A model generated the notes under the pieces. That model did not search any database. It worked only from the letters and a program-made list of their open reading frames with translations, and was not told where the DNA came from. The position numbers and the translations under genes are program-made. From NCBI RefSeq assembly GCF_032598905.1, contig NZ_CP122458.1:4427001-4491000 (forward strand): a stretch of DNA of 64,000 bases, written 5' to 3'. Of this stretch, positions 35,317 through 44,042 are shown in pieces. Within the stretch, counting starts at the first letter, position 1, and each line of letters opens with the position of its first letter. Origin of the DNA: Streptomyces sp. 11x1. Lineage in GTDB: Bacteria > Actinomycetota > Actinomycetes > Streptomycetales > Streptomycetaceae.

Positions 35317-37023
35317 ATGACCGACCGGTGGGTGCTCGCGACGGCCGAGGACGGGGGCGTGGAGATCGCCCCGCTCGGCGCCGACGGGCTGCTCGCAGGG
35401 GCGGTGACGCGGGAGCCCGACCTTGCGGAGGCGGTTCGACGGCGCGGGCCGCAGGTGGGGCGGTGGGTGTGGCGGTCCACCGGTGAGGTGTATCCACGGC
35501 TGCTCGCCACGGGGGTGCGAGTGGAGCGGTGTTACGACATCGAGGACGCCGAGACCCTGCTGCTCGGACACGAGGGCCGACTCGGCGAACCCCGCTCCGC
35601 CGCCGCAGCGCTCGCCCGGCTCCGTCGCGCCCCCGTCCCCCCGGACCCGCCCGCGCGCTCGGCCGACCCCGGCGCCCAGCCCTCCCTGTTCGAGCCCCGC
35701 CCCGTCCATGTCCCCCTCACCGAACTGGTCGAGGTGTACGCGGACCAGCAGCGGCGGCACGACGCCACCGCCCACCCCGACCGGATGCGCCTGCTGACCG
35801 CCGCCGAGTCGGCCGGAATGCTGGTCGCCGCCGAGATGAACCGGGCGGGGCTGCCGTGGCGGGCCGACGTCCACCGTGGCGTGCTGCACGAGATGCTCGG
35901 CGAGCGGTACGCGGGCGGGGGCGAGCCACGTCGGCTCGCCGAACTCGCCGAGGAGGTGTCGCAGGCGTTCGGGCGGCGGGTGCGGCCCGATCTGCCCGCC
36001 GATGTCGTCAAGGCCTTCGCCCAGGCCGGAATCCGGATCAAGTCCACCCGGCGCTGGGAGATCGAGAGCCTCGACCATCCGGCGGTGAAGCCCCTTCTGG
36101 CATACAAGCGGCTGTACCGGATCTGGGTCGCCCACGGATGGTCCTGGCTCCACGACTGGGTCCGCGAAGGCCGCTTCCGCCCCGAGTTCCTCGCACACGG
36201 CACGGTCACCGGACGGTGGGTCACCAACGGCGGAGGCGCCCTGCAGATCCCCAAGGTGATCCGCCGCGCCTGCGTCGCCGACCCGGGCTGGCGGCTCGTC
36301 GTCGCTGACGCCGACCAGATGGAACCCCGGGTACTGGCCGCCATCTCCCGCGACCCCGGGCTGATGGAGGTCGCGGGCCGCCCCACCGACCTCTACCAGT
36401 CCGTCTCCGACCGCGCCTTCTCCGGCAACCGCGAACACGCCAAACTCGCCGTGCTCGGAGCCGTGTACGGGCAGACGTCCGGGGACGGGCTCAAGAACCT
36501 CGCCGCGCTGCGCCGACGGTTCCCGCTCGCCGTGCGGTACGTCGACGACGCGGCCCGCGCGGGCGAGGAGGGCCGGCTCGTACGGACCTGGCTCGGGCGT
36601 ACGTGCCCACCGGCGGTCGGCGCCTCGGACTCGGTCGGCGACGAGGCGGGCCTCCCCCAGGACGACGGTGACCCCGACACGCGGGAGCGTGCGCAGGGCG
36701 ACGAGTGGGTGCCCGGGTACGCCTCCACCAACTCCCGAGCCCGGGGCCGCTTCGCCCGTAACTTCGTCGTCCAGGGCAGCGCCGCCGACTGGACCCTGCT
36801 GCTGCTCGCGGCCCTCCGCCGCGCCCTCGACGGCATGGCGGCCGAGCTGGTCTTCTTCCAGCACGACGAGGTGATCGTGCACTGCCCGGAGCGGGAGGCG
36901 CCGGCCGTGGTGGCGGCGATCCGTGAGGCGTCGGAGCTTTCGGGGCGGCTGGCGTTCGGGGAGACGCCGGTGCGGTTTCCTTTCACTACGGCGGTGGTGG
37001 AGTGCTACGCGGATGCGAAGTGA
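35317..37023 (+). CDS. family A DNA polymerase, bifunctional 3'-5' exonuclease/polymerase type
   Basis: A 568-residue PolA-like protein without a 5'-nuclease domain. The N-terminal half is a degenerate exonuclease-like region. Polymerase motif A is VVADADQMEPRVLAAI (aspartate present, unusual MEPR for IELR), motif B ANREHAKLAVLGAVYGQTSG region, motif C FFQHDEVIVHCP. An Asp/Glu-rich insert (DEAGLPQDDGDPDTRERAQG) occurs before the last third. ATG 35317 gives MTDRWVLATAEDGGVE. Paralogous to the main PolI; likely repair or translesion, but role not established. Confidence 0.88.
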   Translation: MTDRWVLATAEDGGVEIAPLGADGLLAGAVTREPDLAEAVRRRGPQVGRWVWRSTGEVYPRLLATGVRVERCYDIEDAETLLLGHEGRLGEPRSAAAALARLRRAPVPPDPPARSADPGAQPSLFEPRPVHVPLTELVEVYADQQRRHDATAHPDRMRLLTAAESAGMLVAAEMNRAGLPWRADVHRGVLHEMLGERYAGGGEPRRLAELAEEVSQAFGRRVRPDLPADVVKAFAQAGIRIKSTRRWEIESLDHPAVKPLLAYKRLYRIWVAHGWSWLHDWVREGRFRPEFLAHGTVTGRWVTNGGGALQIPKVIRRACVADPGWRLVVADADQMEPRVLAAISRDPGLMEVAGRPTDLYQSVSDRAFSGNREHAKLAVLGAVYGQTSGDGLKNLAALRRRFPLAVRYVDDAARAGEEGRLVRTWLGRTCPPAVGASDSVGDEAGLPQDDGDPDTRERAQGDEWVPGYASTNSRARGRFARNFVVQGSAADWTLLLLAALRRALDGMAAELVFFQHDEVIVHCPEREAPAVVAAIREASELSGRLAFGETPVRFPFTTAVVECYADAK

Positions 37024-37083
37024 GGGGGCGGGGGCGGGTGCGGGGGCGCCTTCCGGGGTGGAGGGTGCGCCGGGTGGCGGCTG

Positions 37084-37180
37084 CGGGTTCGTTGTGGCTG
37101 GTCGCGCCCACGCGGCGGCAGCCGCAGATTCCATGCCGCCCCGCGCCCCTGGAGGGCGGCTGCGCCGCCGTTCAGGGGCG
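37084..37180. repeat. dispersed GC-rich hairpin repeat, copy F
   Basis: Contains gttgtggctggtcgcgccca, gcggcagccgcagattcc and the ccccgcgcccctggagggcg block ending in ttcaggggc. It lies exactly between convergent polymerase and AfsR-like genes, 7 bp from the latter's stop. Confidence 0.78.
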
Positions 37181-37186
37181 TGAGGC

Positions 37187-40100
37187 TTACGGCGTGCGGT
37201 TCTTCAGTAGTTCTCTCAGGTCCGTCGCCACCGTCGAGTCCGTGTCGTCCAGGATTTCCTGGGCGCGTTCCCATTCGTGGTAGGCCTCCTCCTCATGGCC
37301 GTCGGCCCGGAGCAACAGCCCCCGCTGGTGTCGGGCCAGGCCCACGGCGTACTGGTCGGCGCGGCGTTCGGCGAGGTCGAGGAGGACGGCGCACTCCTCC
37401 GACGCGCGGTCCGGGCGCCCGAGTTCGCGCAGGGCCCGGACCAGGCCGAGCCGGGACTTGGACTCGCCCTGCCAGTCCTCCTCGTCGCCGAGGATGCGCA
37501 GGCTCTGCTCGAAGTTGCGTACGGCGGCGGCCGGTTCGCCGAGGCGGAGGTGGGCGTAGCCGATGTTGCAGTGCGCGGTGTGCCGTACGACGAGGCTGTC
37601 CGCGATCTCGCCCAGCGCCAGGCTCCGTTCGTGGTGGGCGATGGCGGCGCGCGCGTCGGTGTGTTTGTACAGGTTGCCGAGGTGGCTGAAGGTCACCGCC
37701 TCGCCGTAGGGGTCGCCGAGCTGCCGGGACAGTTCCAGGCTCTGCCGGAGCGTCTCCTCGCTCTCCTCGTAGCGGCCGAGGCTCGCCAGTACGAGCCCCC
37801 GGTTGTTCAGGCAGCGCCGTACGCACGACACCACTCCGAGGCGGCGCCACAGCTTCAGGCCCTCGTCGTTGAGGGCGAGCGCCTCCGAGGCCCGGCCGGA
37901 CATGAAGTGCAGCCCCGCACGATCGGTGAGGGCGAACGCCTCGGCCTCGTCGTCCCCGAGGGACCTCGCGACGTTCAGCGCGTGCCGTCCGAGCACGTCC
38001 AACTCGGCCAGCCGGCCGCCCCGGTGCAGATGGGGGAAGAGGTGGCGGACGAGGGTGAGGACGAGCGGCGCCGCCGGGCCACCGTCCTCCCGGGCGCAGC
38101 GTTCCACCAGGGCGACGATGTTGGGGAGTTCGCGGTCGCCCCAGGCAAAGGCCTCCTCGGCGGAGGTGAGTTCCGGGGGCCCCGGATCCGGCACGGGCAC
38201 GGTGGTCCGCAGGCGTTCGTCGCGCTCGTAACCCGGCGGGAGCATCACCAACAGGCTCTGCCGGGCGTGTCCGGCGTACCAGCCCAGGGCCTGCTGGACG
38301 GCCTCGGAGGTGTCGGCCGGGTCGGCGAGTTCGCGGGCGAAGTGGCGCACGAGGTCGTGCGGGACGTAGCGGCCGTACGTCGTCTCCTCCAGGAGAGCCA
38401 CGTCGACGAGGCGGTCGAGGGCGGCCTCCGCGCGGAACTCGTCGGTGCCGGTGAGGCGGGCGAGGAGCGGCGCACCGTAGGCGGGCAGATCGAGGGCGCC
38501 GATGCGGCTCAGGACGTGGGCGGCGTCGCGGTCGGGTTCGCGGTGGGAGGCGTGCAGGGCCTCGTGGGCGACGGCGAGGGAGCGGCGGACGCTCAGGTCG
38601 TCGTATTCGAGGTGCTGCAACCGCCCTTCCGTGGCCGCCAGTTGACCGGCCAGCGCGTCCGGGGTGAGGGCGCGCCGGGCGGCGAGGCGGGCCGCGACCA
38701 CGCGGAGGGCGAGCGGGAGGCGGCCGGTGAGTTCCACGAGGGGGTGCGCGGCGTCCAGGCCCACCGCGCGGCCCGAGGCGGCCCGTAGCAGGGCAGCGCT
38801 CTCGTCGTCCGACAGCGGGGCGAGCGGGAAGCGGTGGGCGCCGTCCAGCGCGGTGAGGGGCGAGCGGCTCGTCACGATGACCGCGCAGCCGGAGCCCGCC
38901 GGGAGGAGGGGCCGCACCTGGGCGGCGTTCGCGGCGTCGTCCAGGACCATCAGGGTGCGGGTGGGGGCGAGGGTCGAGCGGAGCAACGCGGCGGCGGCGT
39001 CCGGGCTTTCGGGTATGCGGCGAGGGGCGGTGCCGAGGTCGCGGAGCAGGGCGGCGAGGGCCTGGGCGGGGGTGAGGGGGGTCATGCCCGGGGTGGCGCC
39101 GTGGAGGTTGATGTACAGCTGGCCGTCGGGGAAGTGCTCGGCGAGTTCATGGGCGAGGTGGAGGGCGAGGGCACTCTTGCCCACGCCGGCCATGCCGCTG
39201 ATGACCGCCGTCGGCGAAGCAGGGCGCCCGTGGGCTCGGGGGCCGCCCCGCGCCCCTGGCGGAGTGGCGGTGCGGGTCTCGTCACATGCGGCCCCGGCCA
39301 GTTCCTGGCGAAGCTCCGCGAGTACCTCCGTCCTGCCCGTGAAATAAGCCGGAGGGGGCGGGAGTTGGGCCGGGCGGAGCGGGAGATCCTCGGCAGGGGG
39401 GTCGGAGGGGGTCGTCGGGCGGGGCTCGGGGGGCTGCTCGCGCAGGATCTCCACGTGCGCCTCGCGGACGGCATGCCCCGGCTCCACGCCGAGTTCGTCG
39501 AGGAGGCGCGCGCGGAGGTCGCGGTGGACGGCGAGGGCCTCTGCCTGGCGGCCCGTGCGGTGCAGGACGAGCATGAGGAGCCGGTGGAAGGCCTCGCGCA
39601 GAGGGTGTTCGGCGACGAGGGCGGCGAGTTCGGGGGCGAGGGCGCCGAGCGCGTGCGCCCCGGCGGGTTCCGCCTCCGCCCTGTCGGCCGCGAGGTGGAG
39701 TTCGGCGTCGTACCGGCGCTCCAGCAGCAACAGCCGTGCCTCCTCCAGGCGTTGGACGAACGCCTGGGCGCGGAACTCCTCGACCGGCAGTCCCCCGAGC
39801 GGTGTGCCCCGCCACAGGGCGAGCGCGGCGGTGGACTCGCGCACGGTGCGGGCCCAGTCGCGCTCGGCGTGTGCGGCACGGGCGGCGCGGACGTGGGTCT
39901 CGAAGACGCGGACGTCCAACTCGCCCTCGTCGACCCGCAGCAGATAGCCCGGCGGGATCGCGCGCAGCCGCTCGGGGTCGTCCAGCAGCCTGCGCAGCCG
40001 GGTCACGTGGTTCTGCAGGGAGGCCTGCGCGGAAGGCGGTGGCGCCGCGTCCCACAGCACGTCCTTCAGGGTGTCGACGGAGACGACCCGACCGGGTTCG

Positions 40101-40303
40101 AGAAGCAGCGCGACGAACAGGGCGCGCATCTTGCCGCTGCCGACGGAGCGTACGCCGCCAGCGGGGTCGCGGCGGTTCGAAGGGCCGCCGCCGGAACCCA
40201 TGGCTTTCCCGGGCACTTGGGTGGCATCCGCGTCCCCGGCACCGATGCCGGTTCCGTACAGAACCGGCGGACCGAGCAGTCCGAACCGCAGCCCGTCCCG
40301 CAT
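37187..40303 (-). CDS. AfsR/SARP family regulator with NB-ARC and TPR domains
   Basis: A 1038-residue signal-transducing activator like AfsR. Residues about 1-105 form an OmpR-type DNA-binding domain (VSVDTLKDVLWDAAPPPSAQ, LQNHVTRLRRLLDD), followed by the bacterial transcriptional activation domain to about 270. A STAND/NB-ARC ATPase follows (Walker A SGMAGVGKSALALHLAHEL, kinase-2 TLMVLDDAANAAQV), then TPRs (LNNRGLVLASLGRYEESEET, HCNIGYAHLRLGEPAAAVRN) to the end. A Gly-rich insert of about 45 residues splits the first winged-helix strand, and a linker before the ATPase (TATPPGARGGPRAHG) resembles the dispersed repeat. Target genes unknown. Confidence 0.92.
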   Translation of the reverse strand: MRDGLRFGLLGPPVLYGTGIGAGDADATQVPGKAMGSGGGPSNRRDPAGGVRSVGSGKMRALFVALLLEPGRVVSVDTLKDVLWDAAPPPSAQASLQNHVTRLRRLLDDPERLRAIPPGYLLRVDEGELDVRVFETHVRAARAAHAERDWARTVRESTAALALWRGTPLGGLPVEEFRAQAFVQRLEEARLLLLERRYDAELHLAADRAEAEPAGAHALGALAPELAALVAEHPLREAFHRLLMLVLHRTGRQAEALAVHRDLRARLLDELGVEPGHAVREAHVEILREQPPEPRPTTPSDPPAEDLPLRPAQLPPPPAYFTGRTEVLAELRQELAGAACDETRTATPPGARGGPRAHGRPASPTAVISGMAGVGKSALALHLAHELAEHFPDGQLYINLHGATPGMTPLTPAQALAALLRDLGTAPRRIPESPDAAAALLRSTLAPTRTLMVLDDAANAAQVRPLLPAGSGCAVIVTSRSPLTALDGAHRFPLAPLSDDESAALLRAASGRAVGLDAAHPLVELTGRLPLALRVVAARLAARRALTPDALAGQLAATEGRLQHLEYDDLSVRRSLAVAHEALHASHREPDRDAAHVLSRIGALDLPAYGAPLLARLTGTDEFRAEAALDRLVDVALLEETTYGRYVPHDLVRHFARELADPADTSEAVQQALGWYAGHARQSLLVMLPPGYERDERLRTTVPVPDPGPPELTSAEEAFAWGDRELPNIVALVERCAREDGGPAAPLVLTLVRHLFPHLHRGGRLAELDVLGRHALNVARSLGDDEAEAFALTDRAGLHFMSGRASEALALNDEGLKLWRRLGVVSCVRRCLNNRGLVLASLGRYEESEETLRQSLELSRQLGDPYGEAVTFSHLGNLYKHTDARAAIAHHERSLALGEIADSLVVRHTAHCNIGYAHLRLGEPAAAVRNFEQSLRILGDEEDWQGESKSRLGLVRALRELGRPDRASEECAVLLDLAERRADQYAVGLARHQRGLLLRADGHEEEAYHEWERAQEILDDTDSTVATDLRELLKNRTP

Positions 40304-40532
40304 AGAACCCGTCCGCTGCCTTTCCGCACCGTCGTTCCGGGCCCGCCCCGCGGCGACCTGCCGCCGCCTCCCGTACGGCTCCCCGTGGAACCGTTGGGCT
40401 CATGTTAGCGATCCGTTGGCGGGACCTGATGTGATCACTTCATCGGATCCGGCGACGACGGCGCACGCGTGAGACGCGTAGCTCGGGGGAGTGCCGCCGC
40501 CGCTGCCGGATCCGGGAACCGCACAAAGCGCT
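40304..40532. other. upstream region of the AfsR-like gene
   Basis: No coding sequence is supported. The region includes the regulator's own promoter area, with tgatgtgatcacttcatcgg (a loose tgatgtgatcacttcatc dyad at 40428-40445). Confidence 0.4.
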
Positions 40533-40566
40533 GTGCCCCGGTCGGTGGGGGGAACGACCGGGGCAC
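40533..40566. terminator. strong hairpin
   Basis: Perfect 12-bp stem gtgccccggtcg / cgaccggggcac with a 10-base loop. It stands between the AfsR-like promoter region and the TnpB remnant. It may be an intrinsic terminator for transcripts from the right, or part of the DNA in which the element inserted. Confidence 0.7.
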
Positions 40567-40569
40567 TCG

Positions 40570-40775
40570 TGTGTGCGGGACCTGTTGACGCCCTCGCCCG
40601 CGTGAACGCAGGCGATTGCGGTCAGCACCGCTACGCGGTGCCACCTCGGGTTCCTGCTTCACGGGCCCCTGCCACCCGGAGGTGGTCCTACAAGGCCTCC
40701 ACAGGCCTGACTTCCCGCCCGTCCGGCGGTAGGTCCGCCAACCACGTTGTCGGACAGAGCGACTTCAGCGGCGGC
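40570..40775 (-). mobile_element. orphan 3' end of an IS200/IS605-type TnpB element (possible omega-RNA region)
   Basis: Read on the minus strand, a C-terminal TnpB-like tail (DNVVGGPTAGRAGSQACGGL and VGPPPGGRGP) ends at TGA 40661-40659. It is followed by structured GC-rich DNA with hairpins (gcaccgcgtagcggtgc; cgcctgcgttcacgcgggcg) ending in gagggcgtcaaca. This layout matches the right end of actinobacterial TnpB elements, where the omega-RNA scaffold overlaps the gene's 3' end. The body of tnpB is absent. The assignment rests on my memory of such ends. Confidence 0.5.
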
Positions 40776-40807
40776 GGGCCTACAGGATCGTTGGGCCTAC
40801 AGGATCG
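40776..40807. repeat. 15-bp tandem duplication at the glycosyltransferase 3' end
   Basis: gggcctacaggatcg occurs at 40776-40790 and 40793-40807. The right copy contains the glycosyltransferase stop codon. The duplication abuts the TnpB remnant and looks like a scar of insertion or repair. Confidence 0.7.
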
Positions 40808-41696
40808 GCGGGCGGCCCAGCCGTGTCAGGCGCCAGACCGTCCGCCAGCTCATCGGCCGGCGCTCGCCACCCGACTCGCGCCAGCCCTCCGCGAAGCCGC
40901 CGAACCAGGCCTTCAGACCGCCCGCCGAGCGCATCCGCAGCAGAGTGATGAGGACCCACACGCCCAGGTGGACGGGGATGAGCGGGAGCGGGAGGCGGCG
41001 GCGGGCGAGCCAGACGCGGTTGCGGGCGTTGACGCGGTAGTAGATGGCGTGCCGGGCCGGTGAGGTCTTCGGGTGCTGGAGGAGCAGTTCGGGGGCGTAC
41101 AGCACGGTCCAGCCGGCGTCGAGCGCCCGCCACGCCAGGTCGGTCTCCTCGTGCGCGAAGAAGAACTCGGCGGCCCAGTCGCCCGTCTCGCCGAGCATGG
41201 CCATGGAGAGGGCGTGCCCGCCGCCGAGGAACCCGGTGACCGGGCCTCCGCGCATCGGGTCCTTCGCCCCGACCCTCGGTACGTGCCGCCGCTGGGTCTC
41301 GCCGTGTTCGTCGGCGATCCGGAACCCGACGATGCCGAGGCGGGGGTCGGCGACGTACAAGTCCCTTACGCGGCGCAGCACATCGGCGTCGACGAGCAGA
41401 CCGTCGTCGTCCAGTTCGACGACGACGTCGATGTCGCCGAAGGCGCGCAGCCGCTCCAGGGCGACGTTCCGGCCGCCTGGGCAGCCGAGGTTCTCGTCCA
41501 CCTCGATGAGGGTGACCTCGCCGGGCAGGTCCAGCCGTTCGGCGAACTCGGGGAGCGGGCAGCCGTTCCCCACGATCACGATGCGTGCGGGCGCGACGTC
41601 CTGCTTGGCCACGGAGGCGAGCAGCGCGTCCACCTCCGCGGGCCGATTGCCCATCGTCACCACGGCGACAGCGACCCGAGGCCCGGCCTCCACCAC
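40797..41696 (-). CDS. family 2 glycosyltransferase
   Basis: GT-A fold transferase using a nucleotide-sugar. VAVAVVTMGNRPAEVDALLASV begins the Rossmann strand, VDENLGCPGGRNVALERL follows, VVELDDDGLL holds the DxD-type metal site, and EFFFAHEETDLAWRALDAGW is the acceptor/base region. One membrane-associated stretch (LIPVHLGVWVLITLL) occurs near the C-terminus. The start is uncertain: GTG 41696 gives a normal N-terminus, while the frame is open to GTG 41777. The acceptor is unknown; rhamnosyl-type family members act on cell-wall polymers. Confidence 0.87.
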   Translation of the reverse strand: MVEAGPRVAVAVVTMGNRPAEVDALLASVAKQDVAPARIVIVGNGCPLPEFAERLDLPGEVTLIEVDENLGCPGGRNVALERLRAFGDIDVVVELDDDGLLVDADVLRRVRDLYVADPRLGIVGFRIADEHGETQRRHVPRVGAKDPMRGGPVTGFLGGGHALSMAMLGETGDWAAEFFFAHEETDLAWRALDAGWTVLYAPELLLQHPKTSPARHAIYYRVNARNRVWLARRRLPLPLIPVHLGVWVLITLLRMRSAGGLKAWFGGFAEGWRESGGERRPMSWRTVWRLTRLGRPPIL

Positions 41697-42069
41697 GACA
41701 CCAACCCCATTCCGTCCACGGACCGCCGACGACGACCGGCGCGGTCGACGAACGCCGACCCGCTTCCCGTCCCCCACCGACTGTTTACGGCCGGGATGCT
41801 AGTCGTTCACGCCGGAGACTTCGCATCGACTCCGCTACTTCGCCGTCCCCGGCCCTCGTTCGTCACGCGGGTTCTCCCCCGCCGAGACACCGACTGCCGT
41901 CTTCCCGGGCGCACTTGAGTACGCATCAGCCCCAGGCCCGCGCCGGTCGTTCTCGGCCGTTTCTGCCCTGCTCGTCCATGGCGCTGATGGCTCTGACGCG
42001 CTGCTGGCGCTGACGCATTGCCCCGTGGCGGACGGACCGCATCTACGCTTCCGACATGGTGGAGCGGGG
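41697..42069. other. intergenic region
   Basis: Apart from the possible 27-codon N-terminal extension of the glycosyltransferase (to 41777), I see no gene, RNA or convincing regulatory site here. The open frames lack conserved features. Confidence 0.4.
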
Positions 42070-42336
42070 ATGGCGGAGAGAGCTGCGCGCGGGTCGCGGG
42101 TGAGTGGCCGGTTCCTGCGGTTCGAGGGGGCCACCCGAAGGCGGTCCCTGCACCCTCTGCTCGCCGACGCCGCGTCGATCACGGACGCCGAGCTGGACGC
42201 CCCGCTCTTCGAGGGCCGGCGGCCCCGCCTCACCGCCACGTGGCTGATCGGCGTATCCCGACGGACCTCCTACCGGCCCCGCCTCGGTGAACTGCTGCCG
42301 GCCGGCGAGACGGTGTACGCGGGACCGGGCTCCTGA
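42070..42336 (+). pseudogene. truncated DUF6000-like protein
   Basis: Reads MAERAARGSRVSGRFLRFEG from ATG 42070, then DAPLFEGRRPRLTATWLIGV and LLPAGETVYAGPGS before the stop. DUF6000 proteins carry the similar block WRPRLTAAWLIAVSRR..F..RLGELLLASE..FAGQGYCFAL and continue for another 60-80 residues. The gene therefore seems to break just at the AGQGYCF motif. It may be a decayed immunity-like or accessory gene. The truncation is inferred from remembered family length. Confidence 0.55.
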
Positions 42337-42430
42337 CCGCCGGCGCACCCCTCTCCCACCGTGACGGGACGTACAACCCCCGTGCCCGGAGCGCGAGTCG
42401 GCGCTCCGGGCCCCGGTGCGGGCGCAGGCC

Positions 42431-43930
42431 TCAGGCCCGCAGCGGGTTCGAGCGGACCGCTGCCATCAGGTACCAGGCCGTGGCGCCCGTGTGCCGGTAC
42501 GGGTAGTAGCCGAACCCGAAGCCCGTGTCGAGGGGGCTGCTGGCCGAGACGACGCCCGAGCGGTCGGGGAGGGCGCGGCCGCCGACGGTCTGGGCGGTGC
42601 CGAGGAGGTCCTGGGCGCGTTCGAGAGAGGCGAGGAGGCGCCGGGCGCGCTTCTCGTCGCCGCGCGCGCCCCGGTCGCGCAGGGCGAGCGCGAGATGGGC
42701 GGTGCCCTCGAACCAGACGCCGTTGCGGTTGGGCTTGGGCTGGAACTCGGCGATGGGCGCGTCCTCGTTCGCGAGGAGGCCGGCCGAGCTGAAGGTCACG
42801 CCCTCGTACGACTGCCCGGCGGGGACCGTGCTGTTGCGGCGCTCGGCGTGGTCCGAGACGGCGAGTTCCCGGGCCGCCCAGTCGAGGGAGCGCGCGTAGC
42901 GGTCGGAGTCGAGGGCGAGGTGGGTCCAGGTCTGGGTGTCCTCGGGGATCGGGGACTTGTTGACGGTGACGCCGTCGTTCGTGCCGGTGTAGAAGAAGCC
43001 GCCGGACACGCCCCGGCCCGGCTCCCACATGCCCTTCACGAACGCCTCGGCCCGGGCCCGCCGCCGCCACCACACCCGGTCGCCCGTGAGCCGGGCGAGC
43101 CGCCCGAACAGGCAGATCAGGTCGGTGTTGTGCTCGGTCGAGGTGAACGGCAGCTTCTCGTTCGCCCCGTTCACGCCGAACTTGTAGCCGCCGAGGGGCT
43201 CGTCGGTACGGCCGGTCCGCTCGATCCACTCCCCGATCCGCACGGCGGCGGCCAGGAACCGCCGGGCCCCGGTCCGCCGGGCCAGCGCACTCAGCGCGAT
43301 GCCCGCCCAGGCCATGTCCCCCACGGCCGTCCCCGTGAAGCCGAACTGCGTGCCGACGTTGGCCGTCCCGTCCGCCCGGACGAACCCGTCCGGCTGCGGT
43401 ACGCCGTCGTAGTGGACGTACGGCCCGACGTTGTACGCCTGGCGCAGCCGGCCGTCGTCGTACGCCGGGTCGTGCTCCTGGGCGTAGATCAGCGCGTCCC
43501 CGAGCGCCACCGCCCGGGCCCGGCCGTCCTCGGTGCGTACGGCGAGGTGGGCGAGGATCGCGAGGGCGTTGTCGTAGGTGAAGGCCGTACTGAACAGGCC
43601 CGCCTGGTCGGTGTAGCTCTGGGTCAGCCGGAGGTCGCCGTGGTCGGGGTAGGCGTCCATCGCGGCGGCGAGGAAGGCGTGCCCGCGCCGGGGGGCGGAG
43701 CCGCCGGACGCGGCGGACGCCGCGGACGCCTGCGATGCCGGGGATACCGGGTATGCCGGGTATGCGGCGTGGGCCGTGCCGGCGCCCGCGCCGACTGCGG
43801 TGAACGCCGCCGCCGCGCCGAGGCCGGTGCCGAGGAGCCTGCGGCGGCTGAACGCGCGGGCTCGTGCGCCGGTACTGCCGGTGCTACCTGTGCTGCCGGT
43901 GGTGCCGCTGGTGCCCGTTCTGCCGGTCAT
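42431..43930 (-). CDS. Tat-exported protein, probable (alpha/alpha) toroid glycosidase-like
   Basis: A 499-residue secreted protein. The N-terminus has a Gly-Ser-Thr repeat (TSGTTGSTGSTGSTG), then a twin-arginine signal (FSRRRLLGTGLGAAAAF ending TAHAA). The mature part is rich in helices with LTQSYTDQAGLFSTAFTYDN, PFTSTEHNTDLICLFGRLAR and EDTQTWTHLALDSDRYA, suggesting a six-hairpin glycosidase-type barrel. Streptomyces relatives are usually called Tat pathway signal sequence domain protein. A perfect LacI-type palindrome 99 bp upstream fits carbohydrate control. Substrate unknown. Confidence 0.78.
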   Translation of the reverse strand: MTGRTGTSGTTGSTGSTGSTGARARAFSRRRLLGTGLGAAAAFTAVGAGAGTAHAAYPAYPVSPASQASAASAASGGSAPRRGHAFLAAAMDAYPDHGDLRLTQSYTDQAGLFSTAFTYDNALAILAHLAVRTEDGRARAVALGDALIYAQEHDPAYDDGRLRQAYNVGPYVHYDGVPQPDGFVRADGTANVGTQFGFTGTAVGDMAWAGIALSALARRTGARRFLAAAVRIGEWIERTGRTDEPLGGYKFGVNGANEKLPFTSTEHNTDLICLFGRLARLTGDRVWWRRRARAEAFVKGMWEPGRGVSGGFFYTGTNDGVTVNKSPIPEDTQTWTHLALDSDRYARSLDWAARELAVSDHAERRNSTVPAGQSYEGVTFSSAGLLANEDAPIAEFQPKPNRNGVWFEGTAHLALALRDRGARGDEKRARRLLASLERAQDLLGTAQTVGGRALPDRSGVVSASSPLDTGFGFGYYPYRHTGATAWYLMAAVRSNPLRA

Positions 43931-44028
43931 GGGTCTCCCTTGGAGGTGCGAGGGGCGGGTGCGAGGTGCGAGTGCGAGGGGCAGGTGGGAGGTGCGGATG
44001 CGCGTGCGTGCGCGCCCGGAGTCCGTTC

Positions 44029-44042
44029 TGAGAGCGCTCTCA
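44029..44042. promoter_or_regulatory. LacI-family operator palindrome
   Basis: tgagagcgctctca is a perfect 14-bp palindrome with the central CG typical of LacI/GalR-family sites (extended ctgagagcgctctcaag). It lies 99 bp upstream of the Tat-exported protein gene. No LacI gene is in the window. Confidence 0.72.

Noticed and set aside
40435-40662. Frame beginning MKQEPEVAPRSG as a small gene
   Set aside because: It overlaps the structured right end of a TnpB element and the adjacent hairpin; better explained as scaffold DNA.
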